From positions 1 to 9,701 of the forward strand of contig CANHUD010000071.1 of the NCBI GenBank assembly GCA_947463665.1: a stretch of DNA of 9,701 nucleotides. Reading direction: 5' to 3'. The stretch's first letter is position 1, and each line of letters starts with the position of its first letter. This DNA comes from Sphingobacteriales bacterium. Its GTDB lineage: Bacteria; Bacteroidota; Bacteroidia; Chitinophagales; Chitinophagaceae. Below, in pieces: positions 1-6,468 of this stretch. Under the pieces are notes generated by a model. That model was not told where the DNA came from and did no database searches. It worked only from the letters and a program-made list of their open reading frames with translations. The translations under genes were made by a program, and so were the position numbers.

Positions 1-165
1 CCTGCCGAGGAACTCTCGTGGTATCTGGATACCCGTCGTTTTGGTACGGTACCGCATAGTGGCTTTGGACTTGGATTTGAGCGGATGGTCCAGTTCGTGA
101 CCGGAATGGGCAATATCCGGGACGTAATTCCTTTTCCAAGAACCCCTAAGTCTGCTGATTTTTAA
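1..165 (+). CDS. asnS: Asparagine--tRNA ligase, C-terminal end (partial)
   Basis: This is the last 54 codons of a class II aminoacyl-tRNA synthetase; the 5' part lies outside the window. The frame is open from base 1 to the TAA at 163-165. The peptide carries the class II motif 3 pattern GFGLGFERMV (about residues 21-30 of the fragment), whose Arg contacts ATP, and ends in IPFPRTPKSADF, the characteristic AsnRS ending. The enzyme charges tRNA-Asn in the cytoplasm. AspRS and LysRS share motif 3, but the ending favours AsnRS. Its stop codon overlaps the stop codon of the convergent DUF3089 gene by 4 bp, so there is no room for a separate terminator. Confidence 0.93.
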   Translation, partial: PAEELSWYLDTRRFGTVPHSGFGLGFERMVQFVTGMGNIRDVIPFPRTPKSADF

Positions 166-1184
166 CGAATCAGATAATTGTTTATTCGTCGACCCACATC
201 TTTTCTAATATTGAAATAGAAAAGGTTGTAATCTCCTACATGATAGTTTTTGCTGGTATATAGAAAGGATCCCGGGAATCTTGGTCTGCTGATCCAAAGT
301 ATATTGTTGTGTATTCTTGCGTTGGAGGGTGCATTGATTTTTTTGTTGTAATTATAAAGCAATGCACCAAGATGGTTGTTTTTTGAAGCGGTTGTTGTGT
401 CGCTCGTCCATGTAAGGGGATTGGTAACTACCACTTCATGCTCCAGCTTTAGGTATTCAGGACCTTCGTACTGTTCACGAAATGTTCGCCAGCTTACAAA
501 GCACCCCGTCTGGCTGCTATCTGTACATGGTTTAATCTTTGTGTACAGATTTTTTGGAATGGGCATTCCGATGAGATAGGCAATGACCAGTTTATCCTGC
601 AGTTCTTTGTCGTCGAAAAATTCTTTTATTAACCTTGCAGCATGCTGTGTGCCCTGGCTGTGTGCCGCTATGATGACTGGTTTATTTCGCTTCAGGCTTA
701 GATAATGTACAAAGGCGTTTTTTACATCTGCATATGCAGTATCGAAGGCTTTTCTGGCCAGATTGGTATCTGAATAGTAATACATATTTATATTGGCCTG
801 TCTGTATCGGGGTGCGAAAATGTTATTCTGTTCGTTGAATATGCTGGCCTGATATAAAATAGATGAGTAATCTGTTTTCGCGTTTAGTGTATCGTTGAAT
901 ATGTCTGCATTGGTAACTCCATTGAAGGCATCCGTGAACGTAGTAGGGTGAAGGAAGAAAACATCCACCGTCGTATCTCTTTGTTTTATCACTGCGATTT
1001 TAGATATAGAATCGGAGGGATCTTTTTTATCAGGATGTGCAGCCCAATAATAGAGTTGACTGTAATCCGGTTGTCCACTTTGATATTCGTCAGGTTTATC
1101 TGTTCTGTTAATTCTTGAAATATAGCCAGGGGAGCAGGAATAGATTACTTGAATAAGTAGTATAACAAACATTCTTTCTTTCAT
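162..1184 (-). CDS. DUF3089-family alpha/beta-hydrolase lipoprotein
   Basis: A 340-residue protein of the DUF3089 family, which has an alpha/beta-hydrolase fold and no well-established substrate. The N-terminus is a short hydrophobic stretch ending in VIYSC (Cys17), a plausible lipobox, so it is probably an envelope lipoprotein. The nucleophile elbow is AHSQG with Ser176. The C-terminal HVGDYNLFYFNIR (His315, Asp317) is the likely site of the catalytic His. Cys220 and Cys228 could form a disulfide. The family features I recognise are FFLHPTT near residue 77 and the NIFAPRYRQ segment near 121. Transcribed leftwards, it ends on top of the asnS stop. ATG at 1184 is chosen because it gives the full signal peptide. 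No Shine-Dalgarno sequence is visible. Confidence 0.85.
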   Translation of the reverse strand: MKERMFVILLIQVIYSCSPGYISRINRTDKPDEYQSGQPDYSQLYYWAAHPDKKDPSDSISKIAVIKQRDTTVDVFFLHPTTFTDAFNGVTNADIFNDTLNAKTDYSSILYQASIFNEQNNIFAPRYRQANINMYYYSDTNLARKAFDTAYADVKNAFVHYLSLKRNKPVIIAAHSQGTQHAARLIKEFFDDKELQDKLVIAYLIGMPIPKNLYTKIKPCTDSSQTGCFVSWRTFREQYEGPEYLKLEHEVVVTNPLTWTSDTTTASKNNHLGALLYNYNKKINAPSNARIHNNILWISRPRFPGSFLYTSKNYHVGDYNLFYFNIRKDVGRRINNYLIR

Positions 1185-1227
1185 AAGAGGTGGGCATTCT
1201 GTTCATAACATAAAATAGAAATACCGT

Positions 1228-1235
1228 TATTTTTG
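1228..1235 (+). promoter_or_regulatory. Candidate Bacteroidota -7 element before chrA
   Basis: TATTTTTG fits the Bacteroidota consensus TAnnTTTG and lies 19 nt before the proposed TTG start of chrA. I could not find a convincing -33 TTG at the usual spacing, so the call rests on the -7 element alone. Confidence 0.4.
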
Positions 1236-1254
1236 TTTCAAGATTGATTAGATT

Positions 1255-2517
1255 TTGTATTTATTACGCCACATACCCTTTTTAAAGGCCGTTTTTATTC
1301 ATGCAATTTCTGCATTTGGCGGACCTCAGGGACATTTAGGTATGATGATGCGGACGTTTGTTGCCGGAAGGAAGGATGTAACGGAGGCCGAACTGCTTGA
1401 TTTTCATGCTTTTTGTCAATTGTTACCCGGAGCTTCTTCTACGCAAACGCTAACGCTGATAGGGTTAAAACGCGGGGGGCCTGTTTTGGCTTTTCTGACA
1501 TTGTTGGTCTGGGTTCTGCCGGCTTCCTTTTTGATGGGGAGTCTTTCTTTTCTGGTTGTGCTGGTTGAACGAATGGGGATGGGAGAGAAGAGTTTTGTTT
1601 TTATTCAACCAATGGCGGTTGGCTTTCTTGCCTATGCTGCTTACAGGGTTTATGGACTGATGGTCAGCGGTTGGTTTGCTCATTTCCTTATGTTTGGAGT
1701 GCTGTTGGTAACCTATATATTCTTCAGGACACCCTGGATTTTTCCAATTGTTCTGATTTCTTCAGGATTACTCAGTGTTCTCTTCACCAGGTCGGAGGAG
1801 GAATCCGTTTTGCATATAAAACGTAAGAGGCTCAGGTGGTTGAACTTTGTTTTATTCAGTATGCTTTTTATTGGCAGCGCCATTTTATCCGAAACAGCCC
1901 GAAAGCAGGAATGGGAGAACCGCAAAGCCTTTAATCTGTTTGAGAATTTTTACCGCTTTGGCAGCATTGTTTTTGGGGGAGGGGATGTGTTAATACCGAT
2001 GATGTATGAACAGTATGTGGTTCGTCCTGAAACGGAACGTATACGGCGTACGAATAAAAATGTTATTCGAATTGAGCGGGATGATTTCCTGACCGGCGCC
2101 GGTATGATTCGAGCGATGCCCGGTCCTGTATTTTCTATCGGGAGTTATATGGGAGGGTTGGCCTTGCGTTCCGGGGGCTCTTACGCTCAGTTTTTGGGTT
2201 GTCTGATTGGCACTGCCGCACTTTTTTTACCCAGTTTTTTATTGGTTCTTTTTTTCTTTCCGCTGTGGCAGTATCTCCACAGGTTTCATACTTTTTTGAG
2301 AGGGCTTGCAGGCGTAAATGTTGCGGTTGTTGGTATAATGATTGCCTCTTCGGTTTTCCTGATCAGGGATATTGTTCTACCAGATGTTGTTCAGGGTACC
2401 ACTCTTGGTTATCTTGAACTGGTTACCATCCTGTTCACTTTTTTATTGCTGCGTTTTACCCGCATACCCGCACCCCTTATTGCATTGGTTTGTCTGCTGC
2501 TTGGCTTATTGGTTTAA
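1255..2517 (+). CDS. chrA: Chromate transporter ChrA, long two-domain form
   Basis: A 420-residue CHR-family membrane protein. Family members export chromate and so give chromate resistance; some homologs may carry other oxyanions. It has the duplicated architecture of long-chain ChrA. The first half contains AFGGPQGHLGMM (residues 20-31) and CQLLPGASSTQTLTLIG (54-70). The second half contains VFGGGDVLIPMM (239-250) and GAGMIRAMPGPVFSIGSYMGG (281-301), the paired counterparts. A basic, polar linker (about 180-230) joins the halves. The start is a TTG: an in-frame TAG at 1249-1251 blocks anything longer, and the next ATG (about 1342) would remove the conserved HIPFLKAVFIHAISAFGG segment. No chrB-type regulator is adjacent. 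It converges on nadD with a 2-bp gap. Confidence 0.92.
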   Translation: MYLLRHIPFLKAVFIHAISAFGGPQGHLGMMMRTFVAGRKDVTEAELLDFHAFCQLLPGASSTQTLTLIGLKRGGPVLAFLTLLVWVLPASFLMGSLSFLVVLVERMGMGEKSFVFIQPMAVGFLAYAAYRVYGLMVSGWFAHFLMFGVLLVTYIFFRTPWIFPIVLISSGLLSVLFTRSEEESVLHIKRKRLRWLNFVLFSMLFIGSAILSETARKQEWENRKAFNLFENFYRFGSIVFGGGDVLIPMMYEQYVVRPETERIRRTNKNVIRIERDDFLTGAGMIRAMPGPVFSIGSYMGGLALRSGGSYAQFLGCLIGTAALFLPSFLLVLFFFPLWQYLHRFHTFLRGLAGVNVAVVGIMIASSVFLIRDIVLPDVVQGTTLGYLELVTILFTFLLLRFTRIPAPLIALVCLLLGLLV

Positions 2518-2519
2518 TG

Positions 2520-3089
2520 TTACCGGTAGTAATTGTTTTCCTCTATATAATCCTTCACATTGTCTGGTACGAGATATCGAATAGAATGTTTCCCTTTGAT
2601 TCGTTGCCTGATGTACGTGGAGGATATATCCAGCAGTGGAGCCTGTAAGATGGTTGCTCTTACCGGAAGATCTTTTCTGGGTGGAAAACCGGGACGGATA
2701 TAAACCAGAAAAGAGTAACGCTCCATAAGCAGGGGTGCATTTTTCCATTTGTCCAGATTTTGCAATCCATCGCTACCCAGTATTATCTGATAAGTATTAT
2801 CCGGATATTTTTCCTCCAGGTATTGCAGTGTGTGAATGGTGTAGGAGGGCTTGGGCAATCGGAACTCTGTATCCATAGCCTTTAATTCAGGTTGGTTCTC
2901 TATGGCTAGTCGCACCAGATGAAGCCGATCGTATTCATTTAAAAGGGAGGCTGTTGTTTTGAATGGATTCTGAGGTGAAACCATAAACCATACCTGATCA
3001 AGTTCTACCTGTTCCAGCACATGCATGGCAATAATAAGATGTCCATGATGAATGGGGTTAAACGATCCGAAGTATAGTCCTATCTTCAT
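2520..3089 (-). CDS. nadD: Nicotinate-nucleotide adenylyltransferase NadD
   Basis: A 189-residue cytoplasmic nucleotidyltransferase that adenylylates nicotinate mononucleotide to deamido-NAD, the penultimate step of NAD synthesis. The N-terminus GLYFGSFNPIHHGH carries the HxGH nucleotide-binding motif at residues 14-17. FMVSPQNPFK (about 35-44) is a family segment, and ISSTYIR (155-161) is the C-terminal ISSTxIR signature. Length is normal for the family. An AGGAG sequence on the minus strand (3097-3101) sits 7 nt before the ATG, a rare good Shine-Dalgarno for this window. It lies 17 bp after feoA on the same strand and is probably cotranscribed with it. Confidence 0.95.
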   Translation of the reverse strand: MKIGLYFGSFNPIHHGHLIIAMHVLEQVELDQVWFMVSPQNPFKTTASLLNEYDRLHLVRLAIENQPELKAMDTEFRLPKPSYTIHTLQYLEEKYPDNTYQIILGSDGLQNLDKWKNAPLLMERYSFLVYIRPGFPPRKDLPVRATILQAPLLDISSTYIRQRIKGKHSIRYLVPDNVKDYIEENNYYR

Positions 3090-3106
3090 TCGAGAGCTCC
3101 TATTTA

Positions 3107-3343
3107 TCAGACTACTTCTACAATCACCTTTGCAGCTTCGTTCAGTCGCAGACTGATCTGGTACCCCGCAATTTCAATGGCTATGGGATCTCCAAGCGGA
3201 GCCACCTGCTGGATGCGCACTTTTTCACCCGGTATAAAACCCATCTCCATCAACTTCAGAAATATCTCATCCTGTTCAAAATCCTTGATGACGACCGTCA
3301 CGCCAACAGGTATTTCTGAAAGTCTCTTTTCGCCATTTTTCAT
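3107..3343 (-). CDS. feoA: FeoA-domain protein
   Basis: A 78-residue stand-alone FeoA domain (SH3-like fold), the small cytoplasmic partner of the FeoB ferrous-iron transporter. Recognisable segments are LSEIPVGVTVVIKDF at the N-terminus, KLMEMGFIPGEKVRI in the middle and PIAIEIAGYQISLRLNEA at the end. No feoB is visible here, so its partner must lie elsewhere, or the domain serves another role. It is the first gene of a likely feoA-nadD transcript, divergent from ybeY across 41 bp. Confidence 0.9.
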   Translation of the reverse strand: MKNGEKRLSEIPVGVTVVIKDFEQDEIFLKLMEMGFIPGEKVRIQQVAPLGDPIAIEIAGYQISLRLNEAAKVIVEVV

Positions 3344-3348
3344 AAAGG

Positions 3349-3356
3349 CAAAGTTA
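3349..3356 (-). promoter_or_regulatory. Candidate -7 element for feoA-nadD
   Basis: On the minus strand this reads TAACTTTG, an exact fit to TAnnTTTG, followed by 5 nt and then the feoA ATG. Transcription would begin at or next to the start codon. No -33 TTG was found at the usual distance. Confidence 0.5.
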
Positions 3357-3372
3357 CGTTGGAAGGCTTTAC

Positions 3373-3380
3373 TATTTTTG
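3373..3380 (+). promoter_or_regulatory. Candidate -7 element for ybeY
   Basis: TATTTTTG fits TAnnTTTG exactly and ends 4 nt before the ybeY ATG at 3385, again placing the expected transcript start at the initiation codon. It is back to back with the feoA element 16 bp away. No clear -33 element was found. Confidence 0.5.
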
Positions 3381-3384
3381 GGGA

Positions 3385-3864
3385 ATGATAAGAATTAGTT
3401 TTTTTGAACAAACCCCCGTACCCTGGTTCAAGAGCAGGAAACGAATGAAAAGTTTTTTGTCTGCTTTGTTTCAGCGAGAAGGTTATACCTTAGATTCTCT
3501 CGGTGTGATCTTCTGCAGCGATGATCAATTACTGGAAATAAACAGACAGTTCTTACAGCACGATGATTATACGGATATCATAACTTTTGAGCTCACAGAT
3601 CGCAAAGACGCTCCTGAGAAAGGCAAAAAATTGCCTGTTACCGGTGAAATTTATATTTCTATCGATCGAATCCTTGAGAACGCTAATAAGTTTGCCATTC
3701 CTAAACAGGTCGAGTTGTACCGTGTTTTATTTCATGGGTGCCTTCACCTATGTGGATACGGCGACAAAAAACCGGCAGAAAAACGCCGTATGACAGAAAA
3801 AGAAGATGATTATCTGACACTTTATAATCAGAGTGTTCCACGTGGAACAATTCATGTTGAATAA
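3385..3864 (+). CDS. ybeY: Endoribonuclease YbeY (rRNA maturation factor)
   Basis: A 159-residue UPF0054/YbeY metalloprotein that acts in 16S rRNA 3'-end maturation and ribosome quality control. The core is FHGCLHLCGYGD (residues 116-127). His117 and His121 match the first two zinc ligands of the E. coli HGxLHLxGYDH motif, while the third ligand position holds Asp127 instead of His. I recall this substitution as common in Bacteroidota homologs. TDIITFEL (63-70) and GEIYISIDRI (87-96) are further family segments, and Arg113 precedes the motif. The last residues (VPRGT, 151-155) are encoded by a parS palindrome, so this tail is shaped by the DNA site. mnmG follows 56 bp downstream. Confidence 0.93.
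   Translation: MIRISFFEQTPVPWFKSRKRMKSFLSALFQREGYTLDSLGVIFCSDDQLLEINRQFLQHDDYTDIITFELTDRKDAPEKGKKLPVTGEIYISIDRILENANKFAIPKQVELYRVLFHGCLHLCGYGDKKPAEKRRMTEKEDDYLTLYNQSVPRGTIHVE
3834..3849. promoter_or_regulatory. parS centromere-like site 1, inside the ybeY 3' end
   Basis: TGTTCCACGTGGAACA is a perfect 16-bp palindrome and a close variant of the parS consensus TGTTTCACGTGAAACA bound by chromosomal ParB. It overlaps the codons for residues 151-155 of YbeY. An identical copy lies 48 bp downstream. ParB loading here would organise the chromosome region near the origin. ParA and ParB genes are not in the window. Confidence 0.88.
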
Positions 3865-3881
3865 TATAATGTCTTTAGTAG

Positions 3882-3897
3882 TGTTCCACGTGGAACA
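3882..3897. promoter_or_regulatory. parS centromere-like site 2, between ybeY and mnmG
   Basis: A second identical copy of the palindrome TGTTCCACGTGGAACA, ending 23 bp before the mnmG ATG. The match to copy 1 extends two bases further on the left (AG). Both copies face the mnmG promoter region, so ParB could also affect mnmG expression. Confidence 0.88.
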
Positions 3898-3920
3898 TTC
3901 GGTAAAAATCAAACGAGTAT

Positions 3921-5786
3921 ATGTTTATAAAGTACGATGTTATTGTGGTGGGTGCCGGACATGCAGGATGCGAGGCGGCGGCAGCGGCAGCTAATATGGG
4001 AAGTCGGGTCCTATTGGTTACTATGAATCTACAGACCATTGCCCAGATGAGTTGTAATCCTGCGATGGGTGGAATTGCTAAGGGTCAGATTGTTCGGGAA
4101 ATTGATGCACTTGGAGGTTATTCGGGTATTGTAACGGATCAGACGATGATTCAGTTTCGGATGTTGAACCGCTCAAAGGGACCGGCCATGTGGAGTCCAA
4201 GGGCGCAGAGTGATCGGATGTTGTTTTCGCAACGGTGGCGGGAGCTGTTAGAGCAGACGCCTAATCTGGATTTTTATCAGGATATGGTAAGGGGGTTATT
4301 GGTTCGTGATGGTCGTTGTTACGGAGTGATCACGGGTCTGGGGCATCATATTGAGGCAAAGGCGGTGGTGTTGACGAATGGAACCTTCTTAAACGGCTTG
4401 ATACATATTGGAGAGAAACAGTTCGGCGGTGGAAGAATGGCGGAGAAGTCGGCAACCGGTATTACAGAGCAATTAGTAGAACTCGGTTTTGAGAGTGATC
4501 GGTTAAAAACTGGTACTCCTCCGCGGATCGATGGTCGCTCCCTGGATTATTCAAAAATGGAAGAGCAGAAGGGGGATGAAGAGATCAGTGGATTTTCTTA
4601 TTTGGATATACCCAGGATAAAGCCGGAGGAGCAGCGCAGTTGTTGGATCACGTATACGGATCAGGCTGTTCACAATGAATTGAAGTTGGGTTTTGATCGG
4701 AGTCCCATGTATGCGGGGAGAATTGAGGGGGTTGGTCCACGGTATTGTCCGAGTATAGAAGATAAGATCAACCGATTTGCGGATCGCGAACGACACCAGT
4801 TGTTTGTAGAGCCGGAGGGTTGGAATACGATAGAGATTTATGTAAATGGGTTCTCTACATCGCTTCCGGAGGAAGTGCAGTATGCTGCTTTGCGTAGGGT
4901 GCCAGGATTTGAAAACTGCAAAATGTTTCGGCCGGGATATGCCATAGAGTATGATTATTTTCCGCCAACTCAATTGCAATATTCTCTGGAGACAAAACAT
5001 CTGGAGAATTTGTTTTTTGCCGGACAGATCAACGGAACTACTGGTTATGAGGAGGCGGCCTGCCAGGGTTTAATGGCAGGGATGAATGCACATCTTAAGG
5101 CTAGCGGACAACCCCCGTTCATACTGAAGAGGAGTGAGGCATATATTGGGGTTTTGATTGATGACCTGATCAGCAAGGGAACGGAAGAGCCTTATCGTAT
5201 GTTTACCAGCAGGGCAGAGTATCGTACACTTCTTCGGCAGGATAATGCCGATTTGCGTTTGACCGAGCGCTCATACACTTTAGGCCTGGCGAAGAATGAT
5301 CGTTGGGAGCGGGTGAGTCAAAAGCAGCATTCGGTAGAACGCATTCGGAAAAGGCTTTTTGAGCAATCGGTAGAGCCTGAGTTGGTAAATGGTTATTTGG
5401 AATCTAAAGGGTCTGCTTTACTGAGGGAAAAGCAGAAGCTGGGGCAGCTGTTATTAAGGCCGAACATTTCCATTGAGGAGCTGGCCGGGTTGCCACACGT
5501 GTCTGATCTTTTTAAAGAGTTTGATCGTGAATCTTTGCAGCAGGCAGAGATACAGATCAAATACGAAGTGTACATTGAAAAGGAGAAAGAGTTGGTGGCG
5601 CGGATGAACCAGATGGAGGAGTTGGAGATTCCACCAGCCTTTGATTTCATGCGGGTGCAGGCCATCAGTGCAGAGGCGCGTGAGAAATTACAGCGGATCC
5701 GTCCGCGTACACTTGGACAAGCTTCCCGTATATCGGGCATCAATCCGAGTGATGTGCAGATTCTGATGGTATTTATGGGTAGATAA
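3921..5786 (+). CDS. mnmG: tRNA uridine-5-carboxymethylaminomethyl(34) synthesis enzyme MnmG
   Basis: A 621-residue FAD-dependent enzyme (also called GidA) that works with the GTPase MnmE to modify the wobble uridine of certain tRNAs, using methylene-tetrahydrofolate. The N-terminal Rossmann motif is VVGAGHAGCEAA (GxGxxG at residues 11-16). MSCNPAMGGIAKG (43-55) carries the conserved Cys45. TNGTFLNGLIHIG (about 152) and FTSRAEYRTLLRQDNADLRL (about 428-447) are strong family signatures, and the C-terminal helical region for MnmE and tRNA contact is complete. Length is normal. The start at 3921 puts the FAD motif at its usual place; there is no Shine-Dalgarno. Many bacteria carry gidA close to oriC and par genes, consistent with the parS sites just upstream. 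Confidence 0.97.
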   Translation: MFIKYDVIVVGAGHAGCEAAAAAANMGSRVLLVTMNLQTIAQMSCNPAMGGIAKGQIVREIDALGGYSGIVTDQTMIQFRMLNRSKGPAMWSPRAQSDRMLFSQRWRELLEQTPNLDFYQDMVRGLLVRDGRCYGVITGLGHHIEAKAVVLTNGTFLNGLIHIGEKQFGGGRMAEKSATGITEQLVELGFESDRLKTGTPPRIDGRSLDYSKMEEQKGDEEISGFSYLDIPRIKPEEQRSCWITYTDQAVHNELKLGFDRSPMYAGRIEGVGPRYCPSIEDKINRFADRERHQLFVEPEGWNTIEIYVNGFSTSLPEEVQYAALRRVPGFENCKMFRPGYAIEYDYFPPTQLQYSLETKHLENLFFAGQINGTTGYEEAACQGLMAGMNAHLKASGQPPFILKRSEAYIGVLIDDLISKGTEEPYRMFTSRAEYRTLLRQDNADLRLTERSYTLGLAKNDRWERVSQKQHSVERIRKRLFEQSVEPELVNGYLESKGSALLREKQKLGQLLLRPNISIEELAGLPHVSDLFKEFDRESLQQAEIQIKYEVYIEKEKELVARMNQMEELEIPPAFDFMRVQAISAEAREKLQRIRPRTLGQASRISGINPSDVQILMVFMGR

Positions 5787-5796
5787 TGAAGTAACT

Positions 5797-6423
5797 ATGT
5801 ATACAGCAGAGGATTTGATGCATATGTTTCCGATGTTCGATCGGGAGTTGGCGGAATATTTAACGGAGATTGCAGAAACGAAGACCTTTGAGGAAGGAGC
5901 CGTGCTGATGAAGACCGGTCAGTACTTTCGGGCTTCCATGCTCATCATTAGTGGCCGGGTGAAATTATACCGGGAAGGAGAAGATGGCGGTGAATTTTTC
6001 ATGTACTTTCTGGAAGGAGGAAATGCCTGTGCGTTGAGTATGATCTGTGCTACCCGTAACCAGACAAGTGAGATCATGGCCGTAGCGGATGAGGAAACGG
6101 AGGTGTTGATGATCCCCATCCAGCATATGGATGAACTGATGACCCGGCATAAATCCTGGTATTATTTTGTGCTGGAAACGTATCGGAACCGTTTTGAGGA
6201 GTTGCTGGTGGTGATTGACAACATTGCGTTCAAGAATATGGATGAGCGGCTCGACTGGTATTTAAAGCGCCAGGAAGCTAAAATGGGCAAACAGTTGCCG
6301 CTTACCCATCAACAAATTGCTAATGATCTGAACTCTTCCCGCGAGGTCATTTCCCGACTACTGAAGAAAATGGAAAAAAACCAATTGCTCGTGCTGCACC
6401 GAAACTCGATCGAGATGTTGTGA
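5797..6423 (+). CDS. Crp/Fnr-family transcriptional regulator
   Basis: A 208-residue regulator with a cyclic-nucleotide-binding-like beta-barrel (about 10-115), a dimerisation helix (about 118-150) and a winged helix-turn-helix (about 160-208). The DNA-binding part reads LTHQQIANDLNSSREVISRL (169-188). In its recognition helix Arg182, Glu183 and Arg187 match the RExxxR base-contacting pattern of CRP, and Ser186-Arg187 matches the FNR SR pair. The effector domain has two cysteines, Cys78 and Cys84 (ACALSMIC), but no N-terminal iron-sulfur cysteine cluster like that of FNR. It begins 10 bp after mnmG and may be cotranscribed with it. Its TGA lies inside a TGTGA-N6-TCAC operator that leads into the exporter gene, so control of the sulfur genes, and perhaps feedback, is likely. 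The signal sensed is unknown. Confidence 0.9.
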   Translation: MYTAEDLMHMFPMFDRELAEYLTEIAETKTFEEGAVLMKTGQYFRASMLIISGRVKLYREGEDGGEFFMYFLEGGNACALSMICATRNQTSEIMAVADEETEVLMIPIQHMDELMTRHKSWYYFVLETYRNRFEELLVVIDNIAFKNMDERLDWYLKRQEAKMGKQLPLTHQQIANDLNSSREVISRLLKKMEKNQLLVLHRNSIEML

Positions 6424-6434
6424 TTTTGGTCACT
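6419..6434. promoter_or_regulatory. CRP-like operator before the TSUP exporter gene
   Basis: TGTGA-TTTTGG-TCAC-T matches the CRP consensus TGTGA-N6-TCACA at 9 of 10 half-site bases. It contains the TGA stop of the regulator gene. The centre (6426.5) is 36.5 bp before the end of a TAGTTTTG promoter element, so its distance from the expected transcript start is close to the -41.5 typical of class II activation. The sequence from 6419 to 6439 recurs at 7641-7661 with one mismatch. Confidence 0.72.
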
Positions 6435-6455
6435 GAAAAGCGGTTGACACCTTCT

Positions 6456-6463
6456 TAGTTTTG
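6456..6463 (+). promoter_or_regulatory. -7 promoter element for the TSUP exporter gene
   Basis: TAGTTTTG is an exact TAnnTTTG match, ending 5 nt before the chosen ATG (6469). The transcript would start at or just before the ATG, which would make it leaderless or nearly so. No -33 TTG stands at the standard spacing, which fits an activator-dependent promoter using the operator at 6419-6434. Confidence 0.55.
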
Positions 6464-6468
6464 TGCCT

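Noticed and set aside
1210..1241. Possible promoter for the DUF3089 gene on the minus strand (TTG, 21 bp, TATTTTAT)
   Set aside because: The -7 part departs from TAnnTTTG in its TTTG core and the region is AT-rich, so a chance match is likely.
3834..3897. The palindromes considered as a transcription terminator or phage attachment repeat
   Set aside because: Neither copy is followed by a T-tract, and both match the known parS consensus; no integrase is nearby.
4551..5000. A 149-codon reverse-strand open frame inside mnmG
   Set aside because: It lies wholly within a strongly conserved gene on the other strand, has no recognisable domain and no promoter or ribosome-binding signal.
5393..5743. 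A 116-codon reverse-strand open frame under the mnmG 3' end
   Set aside because: Serine- and arginine-rich composition with no family match; explained as a shadow of mnmG codons.
6444..6449. TTGACA resembling a sigma-70 -35 box before the TSUP gene
   Set aside because: Only 9 bp separate it from the TAnnTTTG element, and no TATAAT follows at 16-18 bp; the Bacteroidota-type element fits better.
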